Notes: generated by a model from the sequence alone, not told the origin. 64,000 nt of DNA from Glandiceps talaboti (GCF_964340395.1 NC_135563.1:9395575-9459574), one strand, 5' to 3'. Positions 34,580 to 53,126 are shown, counted from the stretch's first letter. Numbers and translations are program-made.

Positions 34580-35002
34580 TACTATACCCTAACGATCTCA
34601 TGGTCTACTAGAATACACACAGACTAAACCCTTACTATCTATAACCTTGATCTACCTACTAGAATATACACACAGACTAAACCCTTAATTAACATCTATA
34701 ACATTGGTCTACCTAGAAAGCACACAGACAACCCTTACGATCTATAACCTTGATCTTTATAGTAGGAAACAGACAGACTGAACCCTTACGATCTATAACC
34801 GTGATCTACCTACTAGAATACACACAGACTGAACCCTTACGATCTATAACCTTGGTCTTCCTAGTAGAAAACAGACAGACTAAACCCTTACGATCTATAA
34901 CCTTGATCTACCTAGTAGAAAACAGACAGACTACACCCTAACGATCTATAACCTTGATCTACCTAGTAGAAAACACACAAGTTCAACCCTTATGATATAT
35001 CG

Positions 35003-35066
<64 letters not shown>

Positions 35067-35300
35067 CTTGGTGCACCTAAGAACACACAACTTAGACCCT
35101 TACGAACTATAGATCTTGGTCTACCTAGTACAAATCACACAGACTAGACCATTACGACTATATAGACATTGTCTACCTAGGAAACACACAGACAAGACCC
35201 TTATGAAGTATACACCTTATTTGTCTACATATGCCTCTAAAACACAGACTAGACCCTTGTGATATATAAACATTGGTCTACTAGAAAACACACGATATAG
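34580..35300. repeat. 51 bp minisatellite interrupted by an (AT)n expansion
   Basis: Well-aligned units begin at 34783, 34834, 34885 and 34936 (spacing exactly 51 bp). The consensus includes AAACCCTTACGATCTATAAC, CTTGATCTACCTAGTAG and AAAACAGACAGACT. About thirteen units of increasing divergence are present towards both ends. The unit at ~34986 contains a 57 bp (AT)n block (35006-35062) in the place of its GATCTATA segment. The 51 bp period keeps one frame open with a 17-residue repeat, which I treat as an artefact. Confidence 0.92.
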
Positions 35301-37446
35301 AGACCTTGCACATCGTCTAGGTGGTTTATAGAGCATGGACCACTTGTCATTCTACGAGTCCGCTAACTAAACCACTTGGCTGCCTGATGGAGGATTCCAC
35401 TGACCGATGCCTTGTGGCTTCCATTAACCAAAGGTCTTGGTTAATCAAACTCTTTCTCTATATTTCGTAGCGCCTATGAATGAGTTCCTTTCAGTTGTAC
35501 TGAGTACCCGGGAGTGAGCATTATATAGTTAGCTAGTAGAAATTATGCCCTTCAAGCTGTTAATTTCGGTGACACTGATATTTGGAGAACTTGATTACTA
35601 TGTTTACGGGGTTATATCAAGTGAAATAACGAAAAGGGGTGACGTCACAAACAAGCTGCCTGCACGTTCCTCAAGACATAAACACAAATAAATGAAAGAA
35701 TCAAGACGGCGTGACAAACCACATCCAATATTTTGCCACGACAAAAAATTTAAAATAGTCAAAATGCAAAATGTTGGACGTAATCGTCGCGGCCATTGAT
35801 TGTAATCAATCATATTAAGTTGCTATGGAGATCGAGATCGCTCATTTGTTGCTTCATTTGAAGTATATGATAACTGATTAAATAGACACTGTGCAGCACA
35901 TCCAGTAGATTTGATAACTGCTAAATTTTGAAGTATTTAAGCTTCATTTTTGATCCTTAACATTTTCCGATCTCAAATCAAAACATCTGATCCCAGCTTG
36001 TACATTTATTAAGTAACTGCCTGCTTTAACTTCAAGGAAATAGCTCACTGATTTTCTTTCCTGAGATTGATGAAAATTTGAAATCAATTCTGATTGCAAC
36101 AAATGCTCGAAATGTCAATTCATTTTTTGCTATGATATTATTAAATATGGAAATGAAGCTTGTTTTTTGACCAATTAGATCGAATACCACCGTCACGTGA
36201 CGGTCTATCATGTCTCACTCTCAAATGTTTTTATTGAGATATCGTTCTTCTTGGAAAGTAAAAAAACCCGCATAGATCGATCTTTTTTATTTTCTCAATC
36301 TTCTATTTTTGACTCGTTTTAAGGGTAATGTTGACTAATATTGACATGTCGAGGGGATGGGTCAGAGCTTTTGCATACTTGTGTTTTCATGTATAAATCG
36401 TAAACACAAATACTTCGTTCTTGACACAGGAATTCTGTGACATGTTGCTCTTTGAAAAAAAAAACTATATAAAATTGGTAAACACAGAAACTTTGGGCGG
36501 AACTACATAGAAAGTAAAACACCCTACGTATTGTGTGATTATTTCTCTAAAACATACACGTCGTTCGGATTTTGCACCTTGTTAGCACAACTATTCAAAA
36601 TATGATTCGATCAATGAGATCTAATGTAAGTCGCATGCAGACTACGTATATAGGCTTATGGGTTTACAAGTAACGACACCTTTCCATCTGATGGTATCAT
36701 GTAACGTAATGAATCACATGATAAGTCGGGTCTTCAGTTTGTGTCGTATACTACGCGTACAGAACAGCCTGTATACAATAAATTACATTTTTAGAATGGA
36801 TCCTTTTATAGAATAACCTTTACTGAACTTTTAAAATGCGATAATTATACCTTGATAATGCAAACACGGTACAATGATGTATTATATTTGATGTCGGTAC
36901 TATAAACGTTTAGCGTGTGAAACCTCCCAATACAGTGACGCTCTGTACTGTTATGTTAACGCTTCGATTACCGTTCATTTAAGACCTATCAAAAGATATT
37001 GCACATGTTACTTTTTGATCAAAGTCAAAAGAGGGAAAGATGTTTGCAAATAATGGCCTGTTTGTTGATACATGAATGGTCGTCTTAAGGGCATTAATAA
37101 CATGCTATATTCCATCAAAAGATAAATTGAATCACGTGTATATGTATGTGTTATCATTATAATAGTTGTTTTAACACGTCCGTTTCTCTTCAAGACTGTT
37201 CACCGGGCAACTATTAAAGCCAAACACTTTGGGTAGATCCGTTTTTTTGTACAAAGGATGCATAATATAATAGTTGTCTCTCAATGCACTAATGTGAACT
37301 CGTTTATATACTTTTACACCAATTCATTTCTTCCAACCTTGGTATCTGAATGTTTTTTTTTCTTCTTCTGAAATTACATGCAATCTACTTAAAACGTGTT
37401 ACACGTACACATTTACTTTAAAGGTATACAATTTGATTTTTACCTC
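35301..37446. other. Intergenic, no gene seen
   Basis: No supported gene. Short frames lack signal peptides, domains or splice context. Confidence 0.5.
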
Positions 37447-37472
37447 CTCGTAAGGGGGGTGTAATGTTATGC

Positions 37473-37526
<54 letters not shown>

Positions 37527-37775
37527 GTCTGTCTGTGGTCACGATATCTCAAAAACCATCGTCGCAATCCACAGCCTCTTTTAAGACACCGTCAAAAACG
37601 CGTCGTCAACAGGTAGTTATGTCACAGTGTCGCGGAAGAAATAACAGCTCCGGTTTGCGAGAATGCTTAAAAACTACTGCATCAATTCTAATTAAAATTT
37701 TACACATTTTCCATATGGTAATAACAAGAATGGATTAGAGATTGGTAACCAACCAATGAACATCAATTAGTCATT

Positions 37776-37869
<94 letters not shown>

Positions 37870-38345
37870 TAATGTGTTTTGGTAATTAGGCTTTATCTTA
37901 AGAATGTAATCTTCAAACTTCATATCATTTGGTACATGTATCAACCATAACAGTGTGCACATGTCCCATGAAGTTTGTTGACACAGCTTTTACTTTTAAT
38001 GAGTAATTTGAATAACTAATGCTCTTCAGTAATTAAGCTATTATCTTTGGAGTGCAGTCTTCAAATTTCATATAATTTGGCATATACATCAATCATGAGA
38101 AAACGCACATATCCTTTAAAGCCGGTTGTTATGAAGTAATTTGCATAATTAAATGATTTAAGGCTATTACTTACAAATGCAAACTTCAAATTTTATTTAA
38201 CTTGGTACATCCATCTATGATGTATAATTTAACCTATAAGCTAAATTGTTCATTTGCATAATTAAAAAAAGAGGGTTTTTTATAAGTTAACTATGTAACC
38301 TTCAAATTTCATACCGTTTCCTATACTTAATGTTCTAATTAAGTG
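37447..38345 (+). repeat. Dispersed GT-tract repeat family, longest copy
   Basis: Begins CTCGTAAGGGGGGTG, followed by (GT)n at 37476-37524 and GTCCGTCTGTCTGTGG, then CACGATATCTCAAAAACCAT. The CGCGGAAGAAATAACAGCTC fragment (shared with 4.5 kb) and AACTACTGCATCAATTCTAA follow. After an (AT)n tract come four diverged subrepeats, each containing CTTCAAA(T/C)TT(C/T)AT, at 37911, 38059, 38184 and 38300 (spacing 116-148 bp). No coding capacity or terminal repeats were seen, so the class is unknown. Confidence 0.75.
37779..37866. repeat. (AT)n microsatellite inside the GT-tract element
   Basis: About 44 AT units following TCATTTGC. The 25975-26110 copy ends at the same word without the AT expansion. 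Confidence 0.97.
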
Positions 38346-39408
38346 TTACATCATGTATAATAGCTATATTTCAGAATTTTGTATTCCAACAATGTGTGTA
38401 GGCCCAGAAATTTGTGGTTTTGTCCTTACGGGAGGCATTTAGGTTTAAATCTGGTTTCTCTTCTTTTTAATTTTTTGACATCCTATTTTTCCAATTTTAT
38501 TTTCAAACTCTCATTTTTTAAGACTCATAAGTTCACATGCATTGCGAACTATCGAAACATCCCATATATAATTTAGAAACATATACCACACATCGTAGTC
38601 CAACAGCCATTTTGCTGACATTATGGCTGCATAAGCCCATGCCACAAACTTTAAAGTGCCCATGACACAAAACATAAAGTTGTCTAAATATGGATAGATC
38701 GGGTCCGTTTAATATACAGCGTTATTATTGATTTTCTGAACCAAGTGAACGTCACATTGTTCCTTCTCCATTAATTTCTATTGTGAGCTTTTGAGAGTCT
38801 GTCTTGTAACAACTCATTTTTTATGAATGTGTCCTAATTTTCCAAACTTGCGATGATATATTTATGTGCTTAATTCCGGTTATTAAATACTATGATATAT
38901 TCCAATTGACCTCCACTCTGGTTTATCGATATTACACTATTCTTGTACTATTAAGATATATGTGTGGTGTTTCCCTGTTGAACGTTTGGCGCCAATCGTA
39001 CGATTGAAGAGTCTGATGATAAAATCAACAGTATCATAGACAATGCGTTTATTTTTATAGCCACGGTTGTTATGGGCCTTGTGAATCAAGATACATTTAC
39101 GAACACAAATCAAATTCCCATCACTGTACAGATGCGTCTTATTAACATGTACATCAATTTCATGTCAACCTCGTAAAGGCAATTCAACAGCTAAGCTGTA
39201 CCATTTTGACACTGTTCATTACCTATTTCGTTCCCTTGGGTTACTTTAATCATCTATTATGCACTAAATTCCCCAAAACGGAAATAGTTAAAACGAAATA
39301 TATAGAGAGAGTTACAAATTAAGGCACGCCGTGCTCATAACTATGGCGAATATGTGGATATGTATATAATATGAATTGGTACGAAAATGTTGCTGGTACG
39401 AGAAACAT
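38346..39408. other. Intergenic, no gene seen
   Basis: AT-rich. A TTGGCGCCAA palindrome at 38986-38995 is the only notable short motif. Confidence 0.5.
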
Positions 39409-39604
39409 TGTGTGTGTGTGTGTGTGTGTGTGTCTGTCTGTCTGTCTGTCTGGCTGTCTGGCTGTGTCTGTCTGTGTCGGTCTGTTTGTCTCTCTTGTCT
39501 ATGTATGTATGTATGTATGTATGTATGTATGTATGTATGTATGTATGTATGTATGTATGTATGTATGTATGGACCGACGGACGGACGCACGCACGCGTGT
39601 ATGT
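39409..39604. repeat. Compound microsatellite (GT)n-(GTCT)n-(GTAT)n-(GGAC)n-(GCAC)n
   Basis: Five motif blocks in series, each one or two substitutions from its neighbour. Confidence 0.96.
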
Positions 39605-41153
39605 AGATCGTACAGTTTTAAAATAGATTATTCTGAAAGATAAAGTCAAGCTATTAAACATCTGGCGAACTGTTTAATTCGAGGTGTTCAATCTGTAAGG
39701 GAATTTTTGAAGATTTACTGTTGCAGAATAAAAGGCAGGGAAAAAATGGCCATGGAGAAGGTAGTTACATGAAAATTTAATGAAGTTTCAATCCATGTCA
39801 ACCCACTGTCGTGTTACATGGTTGCCATAGGGTAGCTACGAGGTATTCCCTACTCTTCTACTAGTTATATTTGCCATTACATCTACAAACATTAAGTTCC
39901 TTTATAATTAACACATATTGACTCCACAGGCGACGATTTCCACTCAGTCAATTTTACAGTGGAGGTGATGATGCAAATGGATATACGCACAAAGCCCTGT
40001 TTGCCACTTCCCTTTAACGGAGAAATCAGTTTGTAATGTTAGGCGGTCGCAAATTTAAACTCCTTCAGGGAGCGGGAAGAATTTGCATGTAGACTTTAAA
40101 GGTCATACACATAACGCATTGAGTCCCTCTGTCAAGTTCAAAGCTGTTGCTTTATTCTTTTTAAGTTAATCCAAGAGCAAAAATTCCGGTATATTTTCAT
40201 ATTTATTGAATGTGCAAAATATTTTTTAATTTGTAAAAACTCGCAGTTCGAAGGGACACTGCTACAGACCAGGAACCAATTGTGTGGAACGGACGTCGAA
40301 ATGTCGCTGAAAATGATAACAACAAATTGTATGAATATGATAAATCAGTAATAAAACGTAAAAATCATGCATTTATATCAAAACAGAAGTTTTATCATAA
40401 ATGCATGGTAGATATATTTATATGCAATGAAGTGTGATGGTGTCATATTATGTTTGACGACAATTGATTCCTCTTATAACGCGACGTCACTGTCTTCGAC
40501 ACTTGAAAAGGGGAGCTTTGGGAAAATCAATTGATAGTATCGACGCGTTTCCATCTACCGTTCTTTTTATTACATCAATTTTTGGTTCACTGGCCTATGT
40601 GTTAACAGTTCACATACAAAATTACGTTTCTTGAGGAAACAGTCTTAAAAGAAATAAATTAAGTGTAACGCGCCAAAGGAGTCTAAAATTGTAACCGTTC
40701 CATTCCATTTTCTCTTTGCCACCTCTTGTATCCCCTACCTTTGTGTCGAGTAACTATATGCCACCCCGGCCTCTCTTTGTCGTTCTTTATATGCTTGTTC
40801 CACTTGACATGTTGAAGACAGGCCAAAAGCCAGACAGAGGAGTTAGAAACCTGTAGAGTTCAGTCTCATGACATTAAGACCATCCACTTTTCATTTTTGC
40901 GAGTATAATAAGTACAATGACATAGTTTAGATCAAACAGGAACTGCACATGTGAATTGTAAGATGCAATACCAAATATGGTTCTATAATATCTTGGATGA
41001 TAGAAACCACACAAAGCTGATCAATAGAGCCCTGTCATACCAATTACAATCAATCATAATTTGGATTATTTGGCCTTAATAACCGTCATTAAAGTCTTCA
41101 ATCGTACATGTATGACTTCACCTTTCATGTACTTTAAGTACCACAACTTACAA

Positions 41154-41154
<1 letters not shown>
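39605..41154. other. Intergenic, no gene seen
   Basis: No supported gene or repeat. Confidence 0.5.
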
Positions 41155-45348
<4,194 letters not shown>

Positions 45349-45562
45349 ATGTATGTATGTATGTATGTATGTATGTATGTATTTATGTACATGTATGTAT
45401 GTATGTATGTATGTATGTATGTATGTATGTATGTATGTATGTATGTGTGTGTGTATGTATGTATGTATGTGTGTATGTATGTATGTATGTATGTATGTAT
45501 GTATATATGTGTGTGTGTGCGTGCGCGTGTGTGTATGCGAGTATGCATATGTCTCTGTGTGC

Positions 45563-45594
<32 letters not shown>
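45349..45594. repeat. Compound microsatellite (GTAT)n-(GT)n-(GTCT)n
   Basis: Several GTAT blocks with short GT interruptions, a GTGCGTGCGCGTGTG patch, and eight GTCT units. Confidence 0.96.
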
Positions 45595-45595
<1 letters not shown>

Positions 45596-46290
45596 ACTGT
45601 TTGTGTATTTGTGTGCGTATGTGATTATTATGTACACAAGCAACAACTATTCTGTTTTCCGTCACCCATAAAGCTGATGTCAATTTTATCATTCATCGAA
45701 TGAATAGATAGCAATAAGTCGGACGTCAATTCTAACAAGTTTCAATAGAACGTACGTCATACTACATGCATGTCACATGTTGCACTCTCTGTCACCAATT
45801 TGCCAATCAGACTCCTGGAGTTAGTATCGACTTCACTTTTCATAGGTTCAGTTCGACGGCTTATTTCGCAAGTGATATTTTAAATCGTCCTAATCCAATA
45901 CTTTTCTTATTCTTTTATTTAGGTTCATTTACACTTTGTCAAATCGTGACTACATTTAAGAGACCTCTTCACGCATATTGTTCCCCTGACAAAAACAAGT
46001 AGGCATTAACATCTTTTGAAACTGAGGCGAGATAATCACATCACGGAAGATTTGAGATCATCCAGTCCGTAAACTGTCACGTGTGGGCGTTTGTTTCGTA
46101 GGCGGAAGGGGGTGTGCTTTTCCAAGGAGCGTCAACTATCCACCCATTGATAAAGGTGTCAGCCTCAGCCCGTATACAAGTAGTTGATATCTCGAATCGC
46201 AGCAAGTAGCAATCGATCAAGAGGCGAACGTTACAATTACACAAATCTTTACTTTTTGCAGATACGGGTGTCAGCAATCGAGTGGCCTCA
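45595..46290. other. Intergenic, possible promoter-proximal DNA
   Basis: Less repetitive and less AT-rich than its surroundings from 46000 onward. It includes an E-box (TCACGTGT near 46078). No coding region is supported; the 104-codon minus-strand frame at 46077-46391 has no recognisable domain. Confidence 0.4.
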
Positions 46291-46439
46291 TGAGTCACTA
46301 GAGCAGAATAAAAAGGCAGTGCAAAGACTTGTTGTGTTTTAAATCCGTCCCGAAGGCGTTTGACATCACACAGGAGAAGAAAGCGTATCAAATCATCATC
46401 ATCTACGAACTGGGAGGACAGACAATTCCAAAAACAAAG
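46291..46439 (+). promoter_or_regulatory. Candidate distal promoter and 5' UTR exon for the plus-strand neuropeptide gene
   Basis: TGAGTCA (AP-1/CRE-like, 46291-46297) is followed by a TATA-like AATAAAAAGG (46307-46316). About 100 nt of expected transcript then contain no ATG and end at a consensus donor (ACAAAG|GTAAGT, GT at 46440-46441). The nearest supported plus-strand acceptor is 56289-56290, giving a 9.85 kb intron. The structure mirrors the minus-strand gene, but the link to the coding exon is inferred. Confidence 0.35.
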
Positions 46440-47874
46440 GTAAGTTAACCAAGTATAACAAAATGGTAACTTCTACTTCTTTTAGATACATCCTTTCGTA
46501 TTAAGGGCTTCTTGTTGTTGTTTTTCTGGTAACGTTTCACATTTTTCAAGGTGACCGTAAAAACATATCACATCACACGTTTAGCTTGTACAACCAGCGC
46601 AGTCTAGTAACAGAGGACAAACAAGGATACATGTACAAAGTTGCACTACTCAAACGAAGTGTCTTTTCCCTTGTTACTCGCGTTAGAATGTTAGCTCACA
46701 TGCCACCTCCGCTGGGGTTATTTTAAACACGAACTCGGTGGTGCGCATCATGTAACATTCTTTATCATATGCGAAGGTTACTTAATGACAACGTTGGGTC
46801 ATACCTCTGGAGATCTTTATTCATAAAGCAAATTTTACCACAGAAGGTAGAGTGTTATAATTTAGACTCTGTGTTCTCTTGTGTACGATAGGAGACGGCG
46901 GAGTGTGGATACTTCGCAAACGTCGACACTATATAAATTATAGGTTAAGCTTGTTTTAATGTGTTTCAGTACAACTCACAAAGGGGGACACACAGTGTAA
47001 TTGAAAGAAGTCGACAGGATTAGCAGTTTATACAAAATTCAGATTACTCATTTTTATATATATCTAAAACATACAATGAAAACCATTTCGGTCGCTTCCA
47101 TATATCATTAGACTGCATGGTGTCTAAGTGAAATGTTCTCTGAAAACATCAAACGACACCACAATGCAATTCACGACTAGACGGTCAGTTCCTCGAGTGT
47201 ACATTTAGGCTGCAATGTTAGAAATACGTATACATATATATATTTGTCATTATATCATATGCAATAATTCTATTAAATTCATATTCATATTCATATTATT
47301 TATTTTCAAATTCTCTTTAGTCTCTTAAATTGATGGTATAAATACATTATTTTTTATATCATAGCTTTTGTTAAAATCAGAAGTTAGAGCGAAGTCACTA
47401 CTCAGTGATAAGCTGAAATACATTCTCGTGACACGAGAACTAACAAAAAAATCGTGATTAAGAATAGACCCTACACGTGTAGGTTCTATGGAATAAGTAC
47501 CCACATAGTCACTTCCCGTTGACCGCTTCACAATCATCGTTAACCCTCTTACCAAAGTTATGCCATGGTTCGGTGCCATAGTTCTGAGATCTTTCAGCCT
47601 CATCATGATCATTTCCTTGATGCCGTCACACCAACTTATCCCTCCCTTCATCCCTCCTTTCATAATTGCCTTTTTCCACATTATTTGACGCCTTGGTCAC
47701 TTAATCAATTTTCGTGAGTCTCTGTTTCGCATTTTCAACCCTTGTAGAATACAAAGAGGTTTCATTGTATCAAATAATTCATATTTTGGCTGTCAATAAT
47801 GGCACTTGTAACACTGGTCGCCAACAATACAGTTCAAAGCCATCGATCAATTTACAATTATGTTTTTATCACAA

Positions 47875-47875
<1 letters not shown>
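46440..47875. other. Intergenic or intronic, no gene seen
   Basis: A 118-codon minus-strand frame (47325-47681) has no recognisable domain. No repeat family was recognised. Confidence 0.45.

Positions 47876-47936
<61 letters not shown>
47876..47936. repeat. Microsatellite (GAT)n
   Basis: About twenty uninterrupted GAT units. Confidence 0.97.
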
Positions 47937-47937
<1 letters not shown>

Positions 47938-50633
47938 GAAATTATGATGTCATTTCTCGTTTATCGTTACTCAAATGGAAAATTTTAGTACTTTTAAATG
48001 AAATTAATAATTTCAAACTAGAGGGCAGACCAGAAAGTGTTGCATGTGATATTCAGAATCTTAGATAGGTTCAAAATTTTCATTGTCTTTCTAATCATTG
48101 GACACAAAAATGTATTGTTATGTAGTAATATTTCTGTGCTCTAAACATACTTGACCTGTTCAGCTGTTCAGTTACTTTAGTCGACATATTTATATTTATT
48201 TTACACCAACGCTCGCATACATTTTTTCGTATGAATCTGCTTTGACAGTTAGAAATGTCAAAAGTCATGATAAATGCAATTGCTGGTATGATTTTAGAAG
48301 CAACTTGAGGGTATATATGCATAGAGGTAGTGTCTATTTTACAAATGGACATACTGTTCTATTCATCCATCTTTCTGTATATACACGAATAATGTTTCAA
48401 CTGAAGTACTGGAGTGCCATTTTTTTAAAAATCGTTCATGACGACTCATAATTGTAAATGAAGGGTCAATAACCTAAGGACTTAATGACAAATTTGCTAT
48501 TTCAAAAGAAAGAAGTCAAAAACTTATAATTTTTTTTGGTAGTAGGACCATTATGAGTTATATTTAAACAATGGGGATTTCTTTTTCGATTATGTCTTCA
48601 ATTCACCCGAGAACAAATTTTGATGAGATGAGAGAAGAAACGTAAACTATCCGAAAACATCATCAGGGCTTTTGAGAAATATGTCATTTTTAGAAAATAA
48701 CAAAAACAGGGTTTTTTTGCTCTAGGTTCGCTTGACTCTGAGTCAACTTTATTTCACATTATAGTTATCGGGTCAGAATAAAATCTCTGAGATCAAAAAT
48801 CACCCATGAACTAAATTATAATTGTTCCAAAATCGCAAAAAAATGGACTCAGTCACGGTTCATTCACTTGTGGCACCTACCCCTCCATGTGCAAAATATA
48901 TGTGATTGTTTAGATATACTCTTTGTATGTAGTTTGAATACGTACAACTCTGTTCAAATAAAATGATAAATGAAAAATTGTATTTACGTCAGAACATTAA
49001 AGTATTAACGTAGGAAGTAGACACGGCATGTCATTTGTTCATTGTCCCAAATCAACAGGCTGTAAATATCTATAGAACGTGATCAAACACAAACATCGAT
49101 TGCGATTTTTTCCTACTTAACCACGGCAAAATGACATCATTTATCTATACTGTGTGCTTTACATCGATATCATGGCCCAAGTATTAACATTTGCAAATTT
49201 CTGACCAGTACATTATTTTTTTTTAAAAAGACGTTTACTGTATAATCCTTGAGGATGTGTGTTTGAAACGTTTGTATGATCAGAAAAAGCTAGAACGCTC
49301 AAATACTCATGCGCTTTGTGACGCTTTCTTTTGTTTGGCACATGGCACTACACTACACATGTACGCCATCCATCAAAGAGAAACTGTATCAATACGATTC
49401 AAGATACCAGTAATTCAGTACAAATTACAAATCAGTCATTATTGCGGTTTTTATGTAACACTGTAAGATGATGTCTCGTCCTTGGAGTGTAGCTGTAACT
49501 ACATTTCCGGCACTTTTCGTGGCAATAGATTTGAACACTCAATATGTGAAATCTGCACTGATACATGTAATTCACTACAACTAACAACCGATTTTTTATA
49601 TGTACGCAGGACAAAATTATACAAATGGCCCGATTGAAATGATTCAGTGACATTTAGCTAGGCAAAATTTTCACCCAATTTGTCACTGAACCAGAAAGTT
49701 TTAATGAACACATACATGCATGTACGTGAGATTTGAACATGTAGGTGTTATCTCAAGTAATTTTGCTGTTTACCCAAAGAATTTACTTTTTTCGAAACAG
49801 GTAGATACCGCACTGTCTTTTAAATTAAGAATCAGAGCGGCGCGCTCTTAATTGATTGTCTCTGAAATAACATTTTTTGTATCTTCTCCCGCTTTTATCC
49901 TTGTTATGCATCACAATGAAACCATTCCAACCGTGAAAAGGTACAATTTTATCTTTTTAAGTTTGCTGTACTCCCGAAAATAACTGACTCAAGTGAGCAA
50001 CAATGCCGAAACCTGGGTAGGAATCTAGCATCGACGTTCGGTTGAGCGAACTGCATACAAAACATACACAAAGGTGACTCGATCGCGTGTGATTTGCATC
50101 TGTTCAAATATCCAATCTAGTCCATACATGTGCACAGTGTACATAGAGCGGAAACAGTTTGAACCATTCTAACACACCAAAGGTCAGATTGTGAAAAAAA
50201 GATGAGATAGCCGTTTAACTATAATATAAATCCTGTATAAACGATGCGATGCGTTAGAATAATATCTAACAACTGTGAACGGTAATAAAGGCTAGCTGCA
50301 AGGTACAAAACAACTTGCATCTCCTAAACGAATGACTTAAAAAATAACCATGGGTCTATATTTGTTACTTCATTTGATCGGAGAGTTTAATTTATCTCTA
50401 ATGTTGTCTTTTCAGACATCTTGTCTGTATTAACAAGTAATCAGACAGACAATAGGGATATCTTGTCATTGACTATATTATCAGTCGATGCGATTAGGGG
50501 TCAAAACACTCTTGGGGATATAGCCTCATCCATATATCTGAACATGGTAGCGCAACAATCGCTTGTATTACGTACGGTAGTTGTTTTTCTTACAAATATT
50601 AGACACTTATTCCGACTCTGCTAGAGTTATTAT
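47937..50633. other. Intergenic or intronic, no gene seen
   Basis: AT-rich unique-looking DNA without supported features. Confidence 0.5.
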
Positions 50634-50635
50634 AT

Positions 50636-50698
<63 letters not shown>

Positions 50699-50700
50699 TT
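50634..50700. repeat. Microsatellite (TTTA)n
   Basis: About sixteen perfect TTTA units. Confidence 0.97.
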
Positions 50701-52988
50701 TGTCAAGGTCATTTTTATCTGTGGACTCCATTAGAATCATCAGTTTGTGTGATATACGGGTTAATTATATTTCATGTAAGAAGAATGGTATCGATTAGAG
50801 AAAATGATTAGTGTGTAAACTCAAAGACGAGATACGGCGTCGTCGCTTATAACCTGTTGTTGTCGATTACTGGAAATTGATGTTTCCATCGCTTACTTAC
50901 TTAGTCGCCGGAAGAGATAAAATCGGACACTTAAATACTCTCGTTGACGACCCTTTTAAGCCATGTCGCCATTCCACATGACAAACTAGCTGTAGCCAAT
51001 TAAATAGTTACTCTCAAAGATGTAGGTGTAAATATTAAAGATGTTAATGTATGTCTATTTCAAGTATATTTCACGTTTGTGCATTCATTTTCTTCTGGAT
51101 AACGACTAAACAAGAAACCAAGGTCTTTGACCATATAAAGTTTAAATGGAAAATATATTTCAGCAGTGGTATGCCTATTCTGTGTCTGCTTCGAAGATTT
51201 GTTATTACTTCGCGCGATTTACTTTTCACCTTAAGAGAGGTTGAATACATCCGATTTTGTCAAATCCCCTGATGAACGGCAGCATGGGATGCGTGACAAT
51301 CTAAACAAAAGCTGAACCCGTTTTATCGAAGTTTCTCTATTTAAAGAACGAGTTTATTCTAATTTGGCGTATAAGTCGGTCATTATTTAATGGCGATATC
51401 ATTTTAAAACCCGATTTCGTATACATCCTATAATGAACAGATGTTAAAACAACGCACTAACCTTTACATTATGTGTTACCACACATTAGACGGGGATATA
51501 TCTGAATTCATAGCTTGATCAACATTTCAAATTTACGATCACTTTTCTTTCTCAGTCTTGTTCATCATCAAAAAAACTTATTAACTGTATATTTCAGTAT
51601 TTAATAAATACAAAACAGAGCTTGATTCTTCGACTAGTTTCGCTTCTCGTTAGACTTGTTTCAGGAACTTTAATCAATATCCATTTCAACGGCAGCATAC
51701 AAGTACCGGTACTCTAAAGGAGCCATTTCTGACCTAAATTGTGTACCTGTAAAATTAGCAAACATTACACACGTTCAGTACACAATTCAAAAAATAAATA
51801 AACTAATTTAGTTGATACTGAAAGGAGTTTGATATCACTGGAATACACATACAAAATATGTAGGTATAAAATAAACCCTACTCAATGATAAAAGGTGATT
51901 TTTCAATTTTTTCTCAAAAATTAGAAGAACATGGTTTTTAAACACTATTCATAAAGCAAACCTTTCGTTTTCATTAGTCGAACATCAACTGGTATACACA
52001 ACATCATATTTGGGATTTCGTTCGCTTTGTATAGTTTGTGAAAAGCCCCCCCCCCCCCCTTTGTACAGACTTAAAAATCAGAGTTTTATATTGTACCATA
52101 GTAAGTGTACAGCTACAGAAATTCGTTTACTCACAGGTCATTCAATACTGCCCAGATGTATAGTATTACAAGTAAATCATTATATCTATCGAAAATGTTT
52201 CAAAAAACGTTCCAATTGCAACTTTAAATAGAGTACCATAATATGATTTCATCATATACAGAACTAAAAGGTAGACAACTCTAATCAGTTATCTACTTGC
52301 CATGGTAGGCAACCATTCCTCATGTAGCGCAAGAAACGGTTTTATTGAAGCCATTAACTATTCTAGACAACATGCCGATTGTCATGTACTCACAGACGTC
52401 TCAAGAAATAAGGCTATATAACATTTTGAGAGGTCAGTCGAATGATATATTTTATCCGACATAGAGTTGAAGTTGTGAACTTAGAATACATTTAGACTTT
52501 ATATCAAAAGACAACAATTAATGGACTCTTTTGTTAAACATTGAGAGTCACAAATTATCTAGATGGCTGTAACTGGTAATGTTCGGTTGTTCTGATATAA
52601 CCGACTTATTGCATGGAACCAATGTTCATGATATCAGCAATCCAGAGCAATAAAGGTATAATATAGTTTTATGATCGAACGTTTGAACCTTGACAGGAAG
52701 GATCGGATGTTGGTTACATTATTACTGTCTCGATGGACTTTCAAAGCAGCCGCTGTATACAATGTTAATACGACAGACTTTTAAATAGTTTGTCGGTGAC
52801 GGGAAAATGATATCAAATTGAAACTTTGGAGCTAGGAATGTCAACATCGAAACGTACTGGCTTTGTCTACAAGACTACACTGTTACCATGGAAAGATAGA
52901 AACACAATGTGTTGTCACTGTATTGCTTTGAATTGTAGTGGTGCTTTATATCATCTACGCGTATCATGTCTATCGTATATTCGTATTC

Positions 52989-52989
<1 letters not shown>
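50701..52989. other. Intergenic or intronic, no gene seen
   Basis: Contains a C12 run near 52047. No gene is supported. Confidence 0.5.
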
Positions 52990-53058
<69 letters not shown>

Positions 53059-53062
53059 TAAG

Positions 53063-53093
<31 letters not shown>

Positions 53094-53126
53094 CTTTGTG
53101 CGTGCATGTGTGTATGTACATGTATG

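Noticed and set aside
34580-35300. CRISPR-like regular array
   Set aside because: Continuous 51 bp tandem units without unique spacers, in a eukaryotic context; it is a minisatellite.
39320-39341. miR-124-like word TAAGGCACGC
   Set aside because: Only the first ten bases match; the rest differs and the flanks do not form the expected precursor hairpin.
47325-47681. 118-codon minus-strand ORF
   Set aside because: Not recognised; no splice or promoter context; hydrophilic mixed composition without a motif.
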